64,000 nucleotides of DNA from Allodiplogaster sudhausi (GCA_945643635.1 CALZFC010000013.1:738501-802500), one strand, 5' to 3'; positions 19,217 through 31,720 are shown, counted from the stretch's first letter. Made by a program: numbers and translations. The notes: generated by a model not told the origin, from the sequence alone.

Positions 19217-21470
19217 GGTGGATTTAAGAGAGCCTCTCTGTAAGGCTCAAGCAGCGCTCAATGGGCGCCTGCCCCGGGGGAAAGTGTTGGATTTTGGTAA
19301 CCAAAATTTTATGAGGAGTACCCACTTGCATTGTAAAAGAAATAATGGGGTCAAATTTGTTATAAAAAATTTTTTCTTGCCAGTGGGTGCAAAAGTAAGG
19401 CAAATATTTGAGTGTCCATAACTTCCTAAAACTTAATATTTTTCAGTTTTCTTTTTTTTGTTTTATTTGTCATTCGAATACACACAAAAACGTAATAGGA
19501 AGTGTTTTTTGAAAATTTCATTCTTGACCAGTTTTAGGCATTTTTCTGTTTCCGAAATTGGTTTTTGGACATTTCAACTATTTTACGGCATGAGCACGGG
19601 CCAATGAATAGTTTATAAGAAAGAGGAGAAAAAACTATACAAGATGTGTTCTTATGAAGAAAATCGAAGGATATACATTTTACGAAATTTTGACTTGAAC
19701 CTGGTGCACTCGCGTTTTTGCTAGTTGGGATGAAACTGTATAATTATTTTCAAAGCTTTGTTTTCGGGATAATATCGATGTCGATATATTAGCCATTAAA
19801 TTCTCTACCAGAAAAGGTATCTATCACCGATATACGAATTACCTTGGGACTCAGAGAATGCAATTATATGTTTTTCGAAAAAAAAAATTCAATGATAACT
19901 AATGAAACCCTCATTTTTAGTCCACAGAAGTAGCCAGTCGAAGCAATTATCCATATCATAAGATAGAGCGAAGATGTAAACGACCCATGATATCGAAAGC
20001 GTATTCAGCGATCCATAACTTTGCTCAATCTTAATATCAGAAAATCATAGGTATATCATCTAAGAGCTCTCACAGAGATCTTCAAATGCTACATACATAC
20101 TTTTATTCGTTCTGTACTTTTAGAAGGCTTAAAAAACTATTTTACAAACATTTCCGCATTTCAAAACATTCTTCATAAGAAAGAGCGTGAAATTTGCTAC
20201 AAGATGAACCCCTTTCAATAAACTTTCAAGTCTATAATGTTTTGTTATAAGTTATAAAAATAGGGCATCAGCTTACCTTAGCACAATTCTTCAACGTAAA
20301 AAATTATTGGAATATTCTAATTCGAATAACCTAAACAATAAAATTCTCGGGCTAAAGGATAGCGACGATACTTTACCTATTCTTATGACTTATAACAGAA
20401 CAATATAGACTTGAAAGTTTATTGAAAGTGGTTCACCTTGTAGCAAATTCCACGCTCTTTCTTATGAAGTATGTTTTGAAAAGCGGAAATGTTTGTAAAA
20501 TAGTTTTTTAAGCCTTCTAAAAGTACAGAACGAAATTTTACATAGAAATATAAATATTTCAATAAAAGTATGTATGTAGCATTTGAAGATCTCTGTGAGA
20601 GCTCTTAGATGATATACCTATGATTTTCTGATATTAAGATTGAGCAAAGTTATGGATCGCTGAATACGCTTTCGATATCATGGGTCGTTTACATGACGTG
20701 GAAAGACTTCTATATTGATAGAAAAAAGGAAATGTATATCCTTCAAATTCCTCGAAAAGGGAATATGTTATGCAGAATTCTTCGCTCTATCTTATGGTAT
20801 GGAGAATTGCTTCGACTGGCTACTTCTGTGGACTAAAAATGAGGGTTTCATTAGTTATCATTGAATTTTTTTTTTCGAAAAACATATAATTGCATTCTCT
20901 GAGTCCCAAGGTAATTCGTATATCGGTGATAGATACCTTTTCTGGTAGAGCATTTAATGGCTAATATATCGACATCGATATTATCCCGAAAACAAAGCTT
21001 TGAAAATAATTATACAGTTTCATCCCAACGAGCAAAAACGCGAGTGCACCAGGTTCAAGTCAAAATTTCGTAAAATGTATATCCTTCGATTTTCTTCATA
21101 AGAACACATCTTGTATAGTTTTTTCTCCTCTTTCTTATAAACTATTCATTGGCCCGTGCTCATGCCGTAAAATAGTTGAAATGTCCAAAAACCAATTTCG
21201 GAAACAGAAAAATGCCTAAAACTGGTCAAGGATGAAATTTTCAAAAAACACTTCCTATTACGTTTTTGTGTGTATTCGAATGACAAATAAAAAAAAAAAA
21301 GAAAACTGAAAAATATTAAGTTTTAAGGAAGTTATGGACACTCAAATATTTGCCTTACTTTTGCACCCACTGGCAAGAAAAAATTTTTTATAACAAATTT
21401 GACCCCATTATTTCTTTTACAATGCAAGTGGGTACTCCTCATAAAATTTTGGTTACCAAAATCCAACACT
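19217..21470. mobile_element. Foldback element 1 (giant inverted repeat, about 1 kb arms)
   Basis: Left arm 19283..20264 and right arm 20376..21470 are reverse complements with scattered changes. The left arm has lost about 90 bases present in the right (around 19985) and a further 30 near 20105. The 111-bp loop carries AATATTCTAATTCGAATAAC. On the left the element continues outward through CCCGGGG and GAGAGCCTCTC to TTTAA; the right end lacks this terminal 70 bp. No open frame is convincing on either strand. The same family occurs at 47579..50839. Confidence 0.85.
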
Positions 21471-21713
21471 TTAAAAAGAATTTAAAAAGGCAAGGAAAAA
21501 TTAGCCAGTTATTAGCAATAAGCAAACAGTAAACGTATAACTGGCTAATTTTTTCATCCTCAGTGTTATGGATGAAAATACGCAGATTTAGGCAAATTCA
21601 CTCCCAAACTGACACCTTTTGCATCCATTAGGGACTGCAAATGTGTCTTTAAAAACGCTTTTAAACTGCAGAAAAACATTAAAAACGGCAAAGAAGCAGA
21701 GATAGGTAAAAAT

Positions 21714-21775
<62 letters not shown>

Positions 21776-22150
21776 AAGAAAGAGAGTAAGAGGTAGAGAG
21801 AGAGAGAGAGAGGAACTGAGTACATAGGAGTGGGAACGTTAGATGGGAATCCTGGTACGAGGATGGTGCATGATTGGACATTTTTAAAAGATAGTGTTTC
21901 CTCCCTCATGACCAGCAGAGTTGGAAAGGAAAAGACAAACCGACTGGAGGAGACGTGGAAAGAAGTGGAAACTAGTAGTAAAAAGAAGATGGAGGCGGAA
22001 AGGAAAGAAGGTTCACGAATTAAGGATGTTTGCAAGAGATGAACAGAGTAAAGTATGATTAGGTGTAAGACTGAAGTAACGCTAGGTGAACTACGTTCAA
22101 AATATACATTCAGATGCCGGATATCACCAATATAAAAGAGAGCAGGAATT
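21471..22150 (-). repeat. R1 fragments and GA microsatellite
   Basis: GA tract at 21716-21815, then the R1 block GACCAGCAGAGTTGGAAAGG and GTGGAAAGAAGTGGAAACTA. The short repeat GGCTAATTTTT..CAG / inverse sits at 21500-21560. No gene. Confidence 0.5.
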
Positions 22151-22159
22151 GGATAGGGG

Positions 22160-23585
22160 TCTCGCGAACTTTCTTTCCTTTTTCTTTTTTCTTTTTATTA
22201 CTAGTTTCCACTTCTTTCCACATCTTCCCCTGGTGCGGCTTGCCCTTTCCTTTCAAACTCTGCGTGTCATGAGAAGCTCTATCCTAAAAAAAAAAATCAT
22301 TCCCCATCATCATGCCAGGATGCTAAACTAACTTTCCCACTCCTTCTCAGCTGTTTTTTCTCTCTTTCTCTCACATTCTCTCTTTCTCTCTCGCACTCTC
22401 TCCCCTCTCTATCTCTTATTCTCAATGTCTATCACTCTTTTGAACTATCACTGACTACTATCTCAGTGGCTCTCAGTTTCTATTTCGTTTTTCTCACTCT
22501 CTCCAATCTCTCTATTTTTCGCTATTTCTCTCCTGCAATTGTAATGTTCTCACGTTTCCCCGAAATAAGTTGTCGACAAAGTAGTACTTAATTTTAGATT
22601 TAGTGCTGCCATTAACAGCGATCATTGCGTACATGTATATCAATATGTATTTGTAAGCAAAAAAGGTTTAAGGTTTTGGCCGACGAGAAAGCAAATATTT
22701 TTTTTAGCGAAATAGAACTTACCAGGTGGTTTTATTGATGAACTTCTGGTATATATAACGCCGCCTATTGTTTTACTTTGATGCGGTAGTCGTGATTTGG
22801 TATAGATTTTTAAAAGAATAAACCCAAAAAAATTAATTAATTTATTTTTAATTCATTTATAGTTATGAATCAATTTAAGTATGTTTTCACTAGGTTTTTG
22901 TTTCCATTTCTTTCCACTTCCCCCCCCCCCCCACCCGCTTCGCCCCTTTCTTTCCTCTGCCTATCATGAGGGAGGAAACTCGATCCTTTAAAAAACTCAG
23001 CTCTTCTCTCTCTCTCTCTCTCTCTATCTGCCTATGTCTTACTCTCTATTTCTTTCTCTCTGTCTCTCTCTTACTCTATATTTCTTTCTCTCTCTCTCGC
23101 TCTTTTCCCCCTCTCTATCTCTCATAGTCAATGTCACTCTCTATCTCTCATAGTCAATGTCACTGTTTTGAACTATCATTGCCTACTATCTCATGGTCAG
23201 TCATTGGCTCTAACTCTTTAATTTACTTCCCCTCTCCCTCTCCCCGAAATTCTCCCTCGCTCATACATACAAGTGTTTATTAACATCACTTTTTATTCTC
23301 GCTGAACAATGCCTATGATCCTCCTTCGGCACGTAATTTAGGGAAATTTTTTTTTTGATTTTCTTTAAAAACGTATAGGTAGATTGCTCTTCCGTTTTCT
23401 CTCCAATTAACCATTCTCGTAATTTGATGTGATGAGGGAGCAAAAAAGAAGATTTGAAAAAGCAAATATTTTACTAGTTTACAGTGGTCATGCCATGGTG
23501 GCTTTCATTCGGCGCCTGGATTCATATTCGCGCGCTTCTTTGCAGCTTTGCTGGAGCAGTGTGTTTCTCTGCCTTTCCACCTCCA
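22160..23585 (+). repeat. Left arm of the inverted repeat around the minisatellite (R1 material)
   Basis: Segments 22160-22350 and about 22900-23585 are near-exact reverse complements of 27484-27680 and 26791-27480. The part 22350-22900 is missing from the other arm; it contains the exon-like ACTTACCAGGTGGTTTTATT piece. Identical 60-codon frames at 23261-23443 (minus) and 26935-27117 (plus) are a by-product of this symmetry. Confidence 0.75.
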
Positions 23586-23754
23586 ACTCTTCCTTTTACT
23601 ACTAGTTTCCACTTCTTTCCACGTCTGTTTGTCCTTTCCTTTCCAATTCTGCTTGTCATGATGGATGGAGGAAACTCTATCCATTAAAAAGGCCCTTTAA
23701 TGCCCCATCATTATACCTTGGATGCGCATCGAGCTTTCCCACTCTTACTCAGCA

Positions 23755-25984
23755 CTTCTCTCTCTCTCTCTCTTACTCTCTATTTCTTTCTTCCTCTCTC
23801 TCTCTCTCTTACTCTCTATTTCTTTCTTCCTCTCTCTCTCTCTCTTACTCTCTATTTCTTTCTTCCTCTCTCTCTCTCTCTCTTACTCTCTATTTCTTTC
23901 TTCCTCTCTCTCTCTCTCTTACTCTCTATTTCTTTCTTCCTCTCTCTCTCTCTCTTACTCTCTATTTCTTTCTTCCTCTCTCTCTCTCTTACTCTCTATT
24001 TCTTTCTTCCTCTCTCTCTCTCTCTCTTACTCTCTATTTCTTTCTTCCTCTCTCTCTCTCTCTTACTCTCTATTTCTTTCTTCCTCTCTCTCTCTCTCTT
24101 ACTCTCTATTTCTTTCTTCCTCTCTCTCTCTCTCTTACTCTCTATTTCTTTCTTCCTCTCTCTCTCTCTCTTACTCTCTATTTCTTTCTTCCTCTCTCTC
24201 TCTCTCTCTTACTCTCTATTTCTTTCTTCCTCTCTCTCTCTCTCTTACTCTCTATTTCTTTCTTCCTCTCTCTCTCTCTCTCTTACTCTCTATTTCTTTC
24301 TTCCTCTCTCTCTCTCTCTTACTCTCTATTTCTTTCTTCCTCTCTCTCTCTCTCTTACTCTCTATTTCTTTCTTCCTCTCTCTCTCTCTCTTACTCTCTA
24401 TTTCTTTCTTCCTCTCTCTCTCTCTCTCTTACTCTCTATTTCTTTCTTCCTCTCTCTCTCTCTCTCTTACTCTCTATTTCTTTCTTCCTCTCTCTCTCTC
24501 TCTCTTACTCTCTATTTCTTTCTTCCTCTCTCTCTCTCTCTTACTCTCTATTTCTTTCTTCCTCTCTCTCTCTCTCTTACTCTCTATTTCTTTCTTCCTC
24601 TCTCTCTCTCTCTTACTCTCTATTTCTTTCTTCCTCTCTCTCTCTCTCTTACTCTCTATTTCTTTCTTCCTCTCTCTCTCTCTCTTACTCTCTATTTCTT
24701 TCTTCCTCTCTCTCTCTCTCTTACTCTCTATTTCTTTCTTCCTCTCTCTCTCTCTCTCTTACTCTCTATTTCTTTCTTCCTCTCTCTCTCTCTCTTACTC
24801 TCTATTTCTTTCTTCCTCTCTCTCTCTCTCTTACTCTCTATTTCTTTCTTCCTCTCTCTCTCTCTCTTACTCTCTATTTCTTTCTTCCTCTCTCTCTCTC
24901 TCTTACTCTCTATTTCTTTCTTCCTCTCTCTCTCTCTCTTACTCTCTATTTCTTTCTTCCTCTCTCTCTCTCTCTTACTCTCTATTTCTTTCTTCCTCTC
25001 TCTCTCTCTCTCTTACTCTCTATTTCTTTCTTCCTCTCTCTCTCTCTCTTACTCTCTATTTCTTTCTTCCTCTCTCTCTCTCTCTTACTCTCTATTTCTT
25101 TCTTCCTCTCTCTCTCTCTCTTACTCTCTATTTCTTTCTTCCTCTCTCTCTCTCTCTCTTACTCTCTATTTCTTTCTTCCTCTCTCTCTCTCTCTTACTC
25201 TCTATTTCTTTCTTCCTCTCTCTCTCTCTCTTACTCTCTATTTCTTTCTTCCTCTCTCTCTCTCTCTTACTCTCTATTTCTTTCTTCCTCTCTCTCTCTC
25301 TCTCTTACTCTCTATTTCTTTCTTCCTCTCTCTCTCTCTCTCTTACTCTCTATTTCTTTCTTCCTCTCTCTCTCTCTCTTACTCTCTATTTCTTTCTTCC
25401 TCTCTCTCTCTCTCTCTTACTCTCTATTTCTTTCTTCCTCTCTCTCTCTCTCTTACTCTCTATTTCTTTCTTCCTCTCTCTCTCTCTCTTACTCTCTATT
25501 TCTTTCTTCCTCTCTCTCTCTCTCTTACTCTCTATTTCTTTCTTCCTCTCTCTCTCTCTCTTACTCTCTATTTCTTTCTTCCTCTCTCTCTCTCTCTTAC
25601 TCTCTATTTCTTTCTTCCTCTCTCTCTCTCTCTTACTCTCTATTTCTTTCTTCCTCTCTCTCTCTCTCTTACTCTCTATTTCTTTCTTCCTCTCTCTCTC
25701 TCTCTCTTACTCTCTATTTCTTTCTTCCTCTCTCTCTCTCTCTTACTCTCTATTTCTTTCTTCCTCTCTCTCTCTCTCTTACTCTCTATTTCTTTCTTCC
25801 TCTCTCTCTCTCTCTTACTCTCTATTTCTTTCTTCCTCTCTCTCTCTCTCTTACTCTCTATTTCTTTCTTCCTCTCTCTCTCTCTCATACTCTCTATTTC
25901 TTTCTTCCTCTCTCTCTCTCTCTTACTCTCTATTTCTTTCTTCCTCTCTCTCTCTCTCTTTCTCTCTTTCTCTCTCTCTCGCTC
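23755..25984. repeat. Pyrimidine minisatellite, about 36-bp unit, some 60 copies
   Basis: The unit TTACTCTCTATTTCTTTCTTCC plus six to nine TC dinucleotides is repeated for 2.2 kb with length variation only in the TC run and one variant unit (ATACTC at about 25886). One strand is almost pure pyrimidine. The two 770-codon open frames here are artefacts of a 36-bp unit without stops. Confidence 0.95.
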
Positions 25985-26039
25985 AAACATATGTACATGT
26001 GTATTTTTTACATAACTTTTGATCTCGACGCTCTTTAAA

Positions 26040-26700
26040 ATGTGCATAAATGCTGAACAATGCCGACGATCCTCCTTCGACTCGTAATTTAGGAAATAAA
26101 CTTCTTTTTTTTTTAACTTATAGATTGCTCATCCGTTTTCTCTCCAATTCACCTCTGCATATTCTCGCAATTTGATGTGATAAGGGAACAAAAAAGAGGA
26201 ATTAAAAAAGCAAATTTTTTACTAGCTCATAGTGGTCATGTCGGGGTGGTTTTCATTCATCCCTTGCATTCTAAGCGCGCTTTTTCGCAGCTTCGCTGGT
26301 TCAATGCCGTCGATGCTGTCAATACTTGTTCGCGAGTTTACTTGGCCGATCGCTTTAGAGGTCCAATCAGGTTCATGTTCTTTCGTCGCGAGACCGAGAT
26401 AGTGAGATTAATAAGTTGATAATTTGCAAGATATTCTCCTTCCACTCATATCGTTCATTCTATGTACATTATGTATATCGCGCTTTTTCGAAATTCTCTC
26501 AATCTTTCTCTCTACTTCTCGCTGTCTCTATCTCCTCGCTTTCTCAATCTCTCTGTCTATATCTCCTCGCTTTTTCCATATTGCGCCACAATATCATTGC
26601 ATTTAGCTCATAGTCAGTACCTCCATGGTCATTTGCGCTTCCCGATTAGTAAGACGTAGCTTTTGGTTTAAACTGTGTTCGCTCTCTCTTCACTTTCGTG
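26040..26700 (+). repeat. R1 fragment with the undisturbed LTR target site
   Basis: Holds GCCGACGATCCTCCTTCGAC, the empty counterpart of the solo-LTR insertion, and the block from GTGGTCATGTCGGGGTGG to GAGATTAATAAGTTGATAAT that is also at 34140-34350. No gene. Confidence 0.5.
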
Positions 26701-26726
26701 TCTCTGTATCTTGTCTTTGTCTCTGT

Positions 26727-26790
26727 CTCTGGACAGAGACAGAGACAGAGACAGAGACAGAGAGAGTGAGACTGAGACTGAGACTGAGAC
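26727..26790. repeat. GTCTCT / AGAGAC inverted simple repeat
   Basis: GTCTCTGTCTCTGTCTCTGG is followed at once by repeated CAGAGA units, then GACTGA units. It can fold on itself and marks the inner edge of the right inverted-repeat arm. Confidence 0.8.
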
Positions 26791-27680
26791 TTGGAGGTGG
26801 AAAGGCAGAGAAACACACTGCTCCAGCAAAGCTGCAAAGAAGCGCGCGAAATATGAATCCAGGCGCCGAATGAAAGCCACCATGGCATGACCACTGTAAA
26901 CTAGTAAAATATTTGCTTTTTCAAATCTTCTTTTTTGCTCCCTCATCACATCAAATTACGAGAATGGTTAATTGGAGAGAAAACGGAAGAGCAATCTACC
27001 TATACGTTTTTAAAGAAAATCAAAAAAAAAATTTCCCTAAATTACGTGCCGAAGGAGGATCATAGGCATTGTTCAGCGAGAATAAAAAGTGATGTTAATA
27101 AACACTTGTATGTATGAGCGAGGGAGAATTTCGGGGAGAGGGAGAGGGGAAGCAAATTAAAGAGTTAGAGCCAATGACTGACCATGAGATAGTAGGCAAT
27201 GATAGTTCAAAACAGTGACATTGACTATGAGAGATAGAGAGTGACATTGACTATGAGAGATAGAGAGGGGGAAAAGAGCGAGAGAGAGAGAGAAAGAAAG
27301 AAATATAGAGTAAGAGAGAGACAGAGAGAAAGAAATAGAGAGTAAGACATAGGCAGATAGAGAGAGAGAGAGAGAGAAGAGCTGAGTTTTTTAAAGGATC
27401 GAGTTTCCTCCCTCATGATAGGCAGAGGAAAGAAAGGGGCGAAGAGGGTGGGGGGGGGGGGGGAAGTGGAAAGAAATGGAGCTGAGAAGGAGTGGGAAAG
27501 TTAGTTTAGCATCCTGGCATGATGATGGGGAATGATTTTTTTTTAAGGATAGAGCTTCTCATGACACGCAGAGTTTGAAAGGAAAGGGCAAGCCGCACCA
27601 GGGGGAGATGTGGAAAGAAGTGGAAACTAGTAATAAAAATAAAAAAGAAAAAGGAAAGAAAGTTCGCGAGATAAGGATGT
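26791..27680 (-). repeat. Right arm of the inverted repeat around the minisatellite
   Basis: Reverse complement of parts of 22160..23585 with very few differences. It includes the CATGATGATGGGGAATG block and a G run at 27452-27463. Confidence 0.75.
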
Positions 27681-28250
27681 TTGCAAGAGATGGACATGGC
27701 AGATGAGGTATCGCATTAATGAGAGAGAGAGAGAGAGAGAGAGAGAAGAGAAAAACGGAGAAAGGGAGAAAGTTCGCGAAGATTGGAGAAGGAGAACGAG
27801 AGAAAAAGAAAGGCAGATAAATAGAGATGAACTCGTGAAAGTGACATTAGGTAAAGAATGTTCAGAGTTGTCAGCCGACTGGCAAACGCATAAAAGGAAA
27901 AAAGAGAGAGAGAGAGAGAAAGAGATCGAGTAAGAGAGAGCGAGAGAGAGAAAGAGAGATGTTAAAAGAGACTGAGAGACAAAGACAGAGAGAAACAGCG
28001 AAATAAGAATTGGACGATTCACGTGAAGCCAAGAGACATTGACAGCCGAAGAAGGGAAATGAGATTAGCCTCCGGGCACAGGAGAGGCACATGACAAAGT
28101 AGCATTGCATTCTTTGAAAAACAAGCGAGCAACAAACGGAGGTGCTCTGCATGGACAACCGGAGATTCTAGTTGCAAATTTCAGGGCACTTTAGGCGAGC
28201 TGGTCGAAATGTTTTTTTTTAAATGATTTATGCATCGACAGAGATTAGTT
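27681..28250 (-). repeat. R1 fragment in reverse orientation
   Basis: Contains the reverse complement of the GTCATGTGCC...CTGTGCCCGGAGGCTAA block found at 12072 and 32329, and GA tracts. No intact gene. Confidence 0.5.
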
Positions 28251-28851
28251 TTTTTTTGATTTAGTGGCTCTCATAAAAACTGGAAACTCACGTTTTCTGA
28301 ACATAACTTTTTTAACGTTTGGAGAATTTAAATGAAACTTACAGGTATTCTTATTTACCCTGTCTGAAATGAATTAGTAGATAATTTGTTTCATTGAGCG
28401 AACTATTGATTGATTGTGAGAGAAAATCAATAACTCACAATCGCCAGAAATGCACATTTAGGCGCGCAGATCAAAATAATGTATTCCTTTGATCTTTAGC
28501 TAGCTTTTTTTATTGGATAGATGGTTAGTTGCATTGCAGCAGATCTCATCAACAACTTTTGAGCTAATATTGATTTATTCCCGTTCTGTTACATGTTGCC
28601 TGCCTTCTGTTTTTCATGCACTTGGCCTGAGATGCAGAAGGTTCAGCATGGCAAAAGCAATCATTTACTACGATGGCTATATTAATTATGATTTTAATAT
28701 GTCCTCAGAGTATCACTGAACCTATTCAGATAGCTAGTTACGCTGTGAAAATTACGTGCTCATTAGTTCAGCACTCAAAGAACACCGCTGTCAACTTTGG
28801 CCCGTAGTCCAGATGAACTTAAAGTGATGCTGTGCAGGGGTCCGTGCTTCA
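28251..28851. other. Unique-looking DNA, no gene
   Basis: AT-rich. The frame at 28513-28719 has no supporting signal. Nothing else seen. Confidence 0.4.
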
Positions 28852-29245
28852 AAAACGGTTTTACCTTTCTCAAATGAAAGGTAATCGATTTTTACATATT
28901 GGGCAGCCTTCATGAGACCTCATGAAATCGATGAACGATTGAAGACAACTAAGGTAAGAAGTAACAAACAGCAATAATATTTGACATCAGGCTATTCTAG
29001 ATCAATCACAGCATTAAATGATCTATTTGGCATTTAGTCAATTGCCGAAGACAATTCTGTATCGATAAAAGATGATTTTTGAATAGATATTTAATTTTTC
29101 AGTTTTACTTTCTTACCTTTAAAAATACCGTACCATACCAGGGGTACATTCAAACGTTATTCTTTTCATGACGCCATGGGTGAAGGAATGCTGCCCAATA
29201 TGTAAAAATCGATTACCTTTCATTTGAGAAAGGCAAAACCGTTTT
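28852..29245. mobile_element. 394-bp MITE with about 58-bp terminal inverted repeats
   Basis: The ends read AAAACGGTTTTACCTTTCTC on the left and the complement AAAACGGTTTTGCCTTTCTC on the right. Pairing continues through AAATGAAAGGTAATCGATTT and TTACATATTGGGCAGC. There is no coding capacity. Target duplication could not be fixed, so the superfamily is open. Confidence 0.75.
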
Positions 29246-29305
29246 AGCTCATCTCTCAGCACATCTCTCTCTTACTATCTCCCTCTCAATTTCAATTTCT
29301 TTATA

Positions 29306-29551
29306 CACACAAGAAAAAATACCATTGTGAACACTAGTCCCGGCGATGGTAAATACCACCGCCATACACGTTACGAGTATATACTTTAAAAACTAGCAAC
29401 CTTAAACTATTGTTTCATATCCACTGGTCAAATACCATAAAAATGCCGCTTACACCTGCCTGAATGGTATTTCTGAGCTCGCGCTGGCAGCCCCACTCCC
29501 TTCCTTCCTTCCCTGTTTCTTCACGGGCCAATCGATTTGCCTTACTTTCTT

Positions 29552-29586
<35 letters not shown>

Positions 29587-30541
29587 CTCTCTGTCTCTCT
29601 CTCTTTCTCTCTCTGCGATCCAGAACCACGAGCATGACACACAAACTAGCCAGTAAATCGGCTTTTGCAGCTTTTATTTGCCGTTTTTGCTATAAATCGG
29701 TTTAAACTGTGATTAAAATTAGAATAAAAGCTGCAAAAGTTGAGAAATTAGCTAGCCTGGTTCGTAGAGTCGTGTTAGCGCCGTCGTCGTTGTATCTGGA
29801 ATCTGAGAATTTTGCTCCCGCCCGGACCCGAACCACCACCCGCGCATCCAGCACCCTAGCCACTACCACCACACTACCCGCACTAGTGATTCGAGTGCTG
29901 CCGAAATTATCCAGATGATATGGGCGGCGCCCATGGTTGAATTTCGAGTACGCCAAGGAGTTGACAAGTGAGTGGGCGAATGACTTGGCCGCTGCGTCTG
30001 CTGCGACTGCCAATGCATCTGATGCCACTAGAGCATATCAAAAGAACGAGGGTCCTCAATCAAAGGTGGCAAAGCGTATATTGTTATTACTATATTGGGT
30101 TATTGTACTTGTTTGTTCTTACATTTTAAATCAATCCGATTGCCTTGCTGTATAACTCTTTTCTCCCACTTCGCTGTTTACCTTTTTAAGACATTAGACA
30201 TACTAATTCATCTTATTTATAAGAAATGTCTTACTTTTTCATCGCCCTGAATAAATATTCACTAGCATATTTCATCTCGGGTACTTGTACCAGTGATTGC
30301 TAGAATAAATATGCTCATTTGGCGCTTGTGGCTAAAAACGCGCAAGATGGAACTGCGCCAAGGAGTACTTTCTGACTCACTTGAGGTTGGGCTCAGTTAA
30401 TGGTATTATCCATTGCGGTTTTCACCATTGCAAAATACTAGTGCTTCCTAACTAAATTTCTGCCAACATCTATTATTTTGAATGGTATTCACCCAAGGTG
30501 TATTGCGAATTCGGAAATCCAATGGTATTTTTTCTTGTGTG
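29306..30541. mobile_element. 1.24-kb TIR element with TA target duplication
   Basis: Terminal repeats CACACAAGAAAAAATACCAT (29306 on) and its complement ending at 30541 are exact over 22 bases and flanked by TA on both sides. Inside are a CT microsatellite (29548-29605), an inner inverted repeat around GCTTTTGCAGCTTTTATT / AATAAAAGCTGCAAAAG (29660-29745) and short frames. The plus frame 29937-30155 ends in a hydrophobic segment (LLLLYWVIVLVCSYIL) but resembles no transposase. The TA duplication is typical of Tc1/mariner-type insertion; the element looks non-autonomous. Confidence 0.7.
29815..29893 (-). repeat. tRNA-like (SINE-type) promoter segment
   Basis: The minus strand reads TAGTGGCTAGGGTGCTGGAT followed about 30 bases on by GGTTCGGGTCC. 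This resembles the A and B boxes of a tRNA gene. No cloverleaf with a good anticodon stem can be drawn, so a tRNA-derived repeat is more likely than a tRNA gene. Confidence 0.35.
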
Positions 30542-31130
30542 TAGCATTGACCGATGTGGGTAAATGTGTAGTAACATCATAAACATCATAAAAATTGGGG
30601 AAATATTGTCTGGGCCAAGCAATATAAATTAGAAATTATTTAAAAAAAAAAAATAATAATACAAGAGAGAAAAGATGACAAAACAAAACGTAATGATCAA
30701 GAGATCTCTCTCTCTCTCTATCTCTTACTCATTCTCTCTCTCTCTCAATCTCCCTCTTTTGTTCTTTCTTTCTTGACCTAACTCTACCGATTCTACCGCT
30801 CTGATAACACACAGAGAAGAAAAGTTCGGACATTGAAAGTTCGGTCGCGATTGTTACAAAAAAAGTTCGGACATTAAAAGTTCGCGGAGCTCATGTTCCC
30901 ACCCATGTAACAATTTGTTCCTAACCGTGCTCGAACTTTGAAAAGTTACCATTGTTCCGATTTTTTTAACCAGTCTGTTGAATCTAAATTTGGAACTCTA
31001 GTTCAACGGGGCAGAAATATGGTCAAACATGCAGTACCATGAATTTTTGGGAATACATTGTTGCTTGCATAAGTTTTACATGCCAGATTAACGTTTGTTT
31101 TGCAAATTTTTTTTCGATTTCATTCAGTTT
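30542..31130. other. No gene; short AGTTCGGACATT direct repeats
   Basis: AAAAGTTCGGACATTGAAAG and AAAAGTTCGGACATTAAAAG lie 41 bases apart near 30820-30885. A CT block is at 30703-30750. Nothing else seen. Confidence 0.4.
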
Positions 31131-31347
31131 TCGTCGTCTCGAGAAGCAAGCGGACGAAGTTTAGCAAGACGGCGTCGACGCTAACTTGTTCAAGACGGTC
31201 ACCGAACAGTTCCCTGGCAACGCACTCCCTTGTTTCTGGTTGGTTTTTTATACATCTTTTTTCAAATGAAGCATTTTAAGTGGTTCTTGAATGCCGAGCA
31301 GTGTCGGCGGGAGCTGATCCGCGTAGACATCTGCCCGAAGTCACAGG
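31120..31347 (+). pseudogene. Degenerate coding fragment, family not recognised
   Basis: After an acceptor-like TTTCATTCAG a frame reads FRRLEKQADEV, a stop, then QDGVDANLFKTVTEQFPGNA. Another frame from about 31266 reads MKHFKWFLNAEQCRRELIRV, DICPKSQ and meets a GT at 31347. Composition is clearly protein-like, but the in-frame stop and frame change indicate decay. The product is unknown to me. Confidence 0.35.
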
Positions 31348-31612
31348 TTTGATTTTGACCAAACATTAATTATTAATTGCATTTATGTACATATCTCTTA
31401 TGTTAAACATTTAAGAACATTATTAACAGCAACATTTATTAAAACCATCGCAGACAAAAGTGAATTTTGGATCTAAATTTCGATCAAACTCGCAATTAAT
31501 TTAAGATCTTTTACATGCAGTCTGGATTTAGTTCGTGGAAAATTATATTTATTTCTCTCTTCCTCACTTTCTGCCTCTCGTGAATTCCCACTTTTTATCT
31601 GCCGCTCTCTCA

Positions 31613-31720
31613 TCACTCTCTCTCTCTGTCTGTCTCTCTTTCTCTCTTTCTATGCCTCGTTGTCTCTATCTCTGCATCGACTTTCTTTTATCTACATACC
31701 ATCTCTCTCTCTGATCTCTT

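Noticed and set aside
23261..23443. Identical 60-codon frames at 23261-23443 and 26935-27117 as a conserved gene pair
   Set aside because: They are the two arms of one inverted repeat; identity reflects the duplication, not selection.
23700..26022. Two overlapping open frames of about 770 codons
   Set aside because: Both arise from a 36-bp pyrimidine unit without stops; every frame of the repeat gives LSLSYSLF-type sequence.
29702..30028. 108-codon frame on the minus strand inside the TIR element
   Set aside because: It runs opposite to two plus-strand frames in the same DNA, has no signals, and overlaps the tRNA-like segment.
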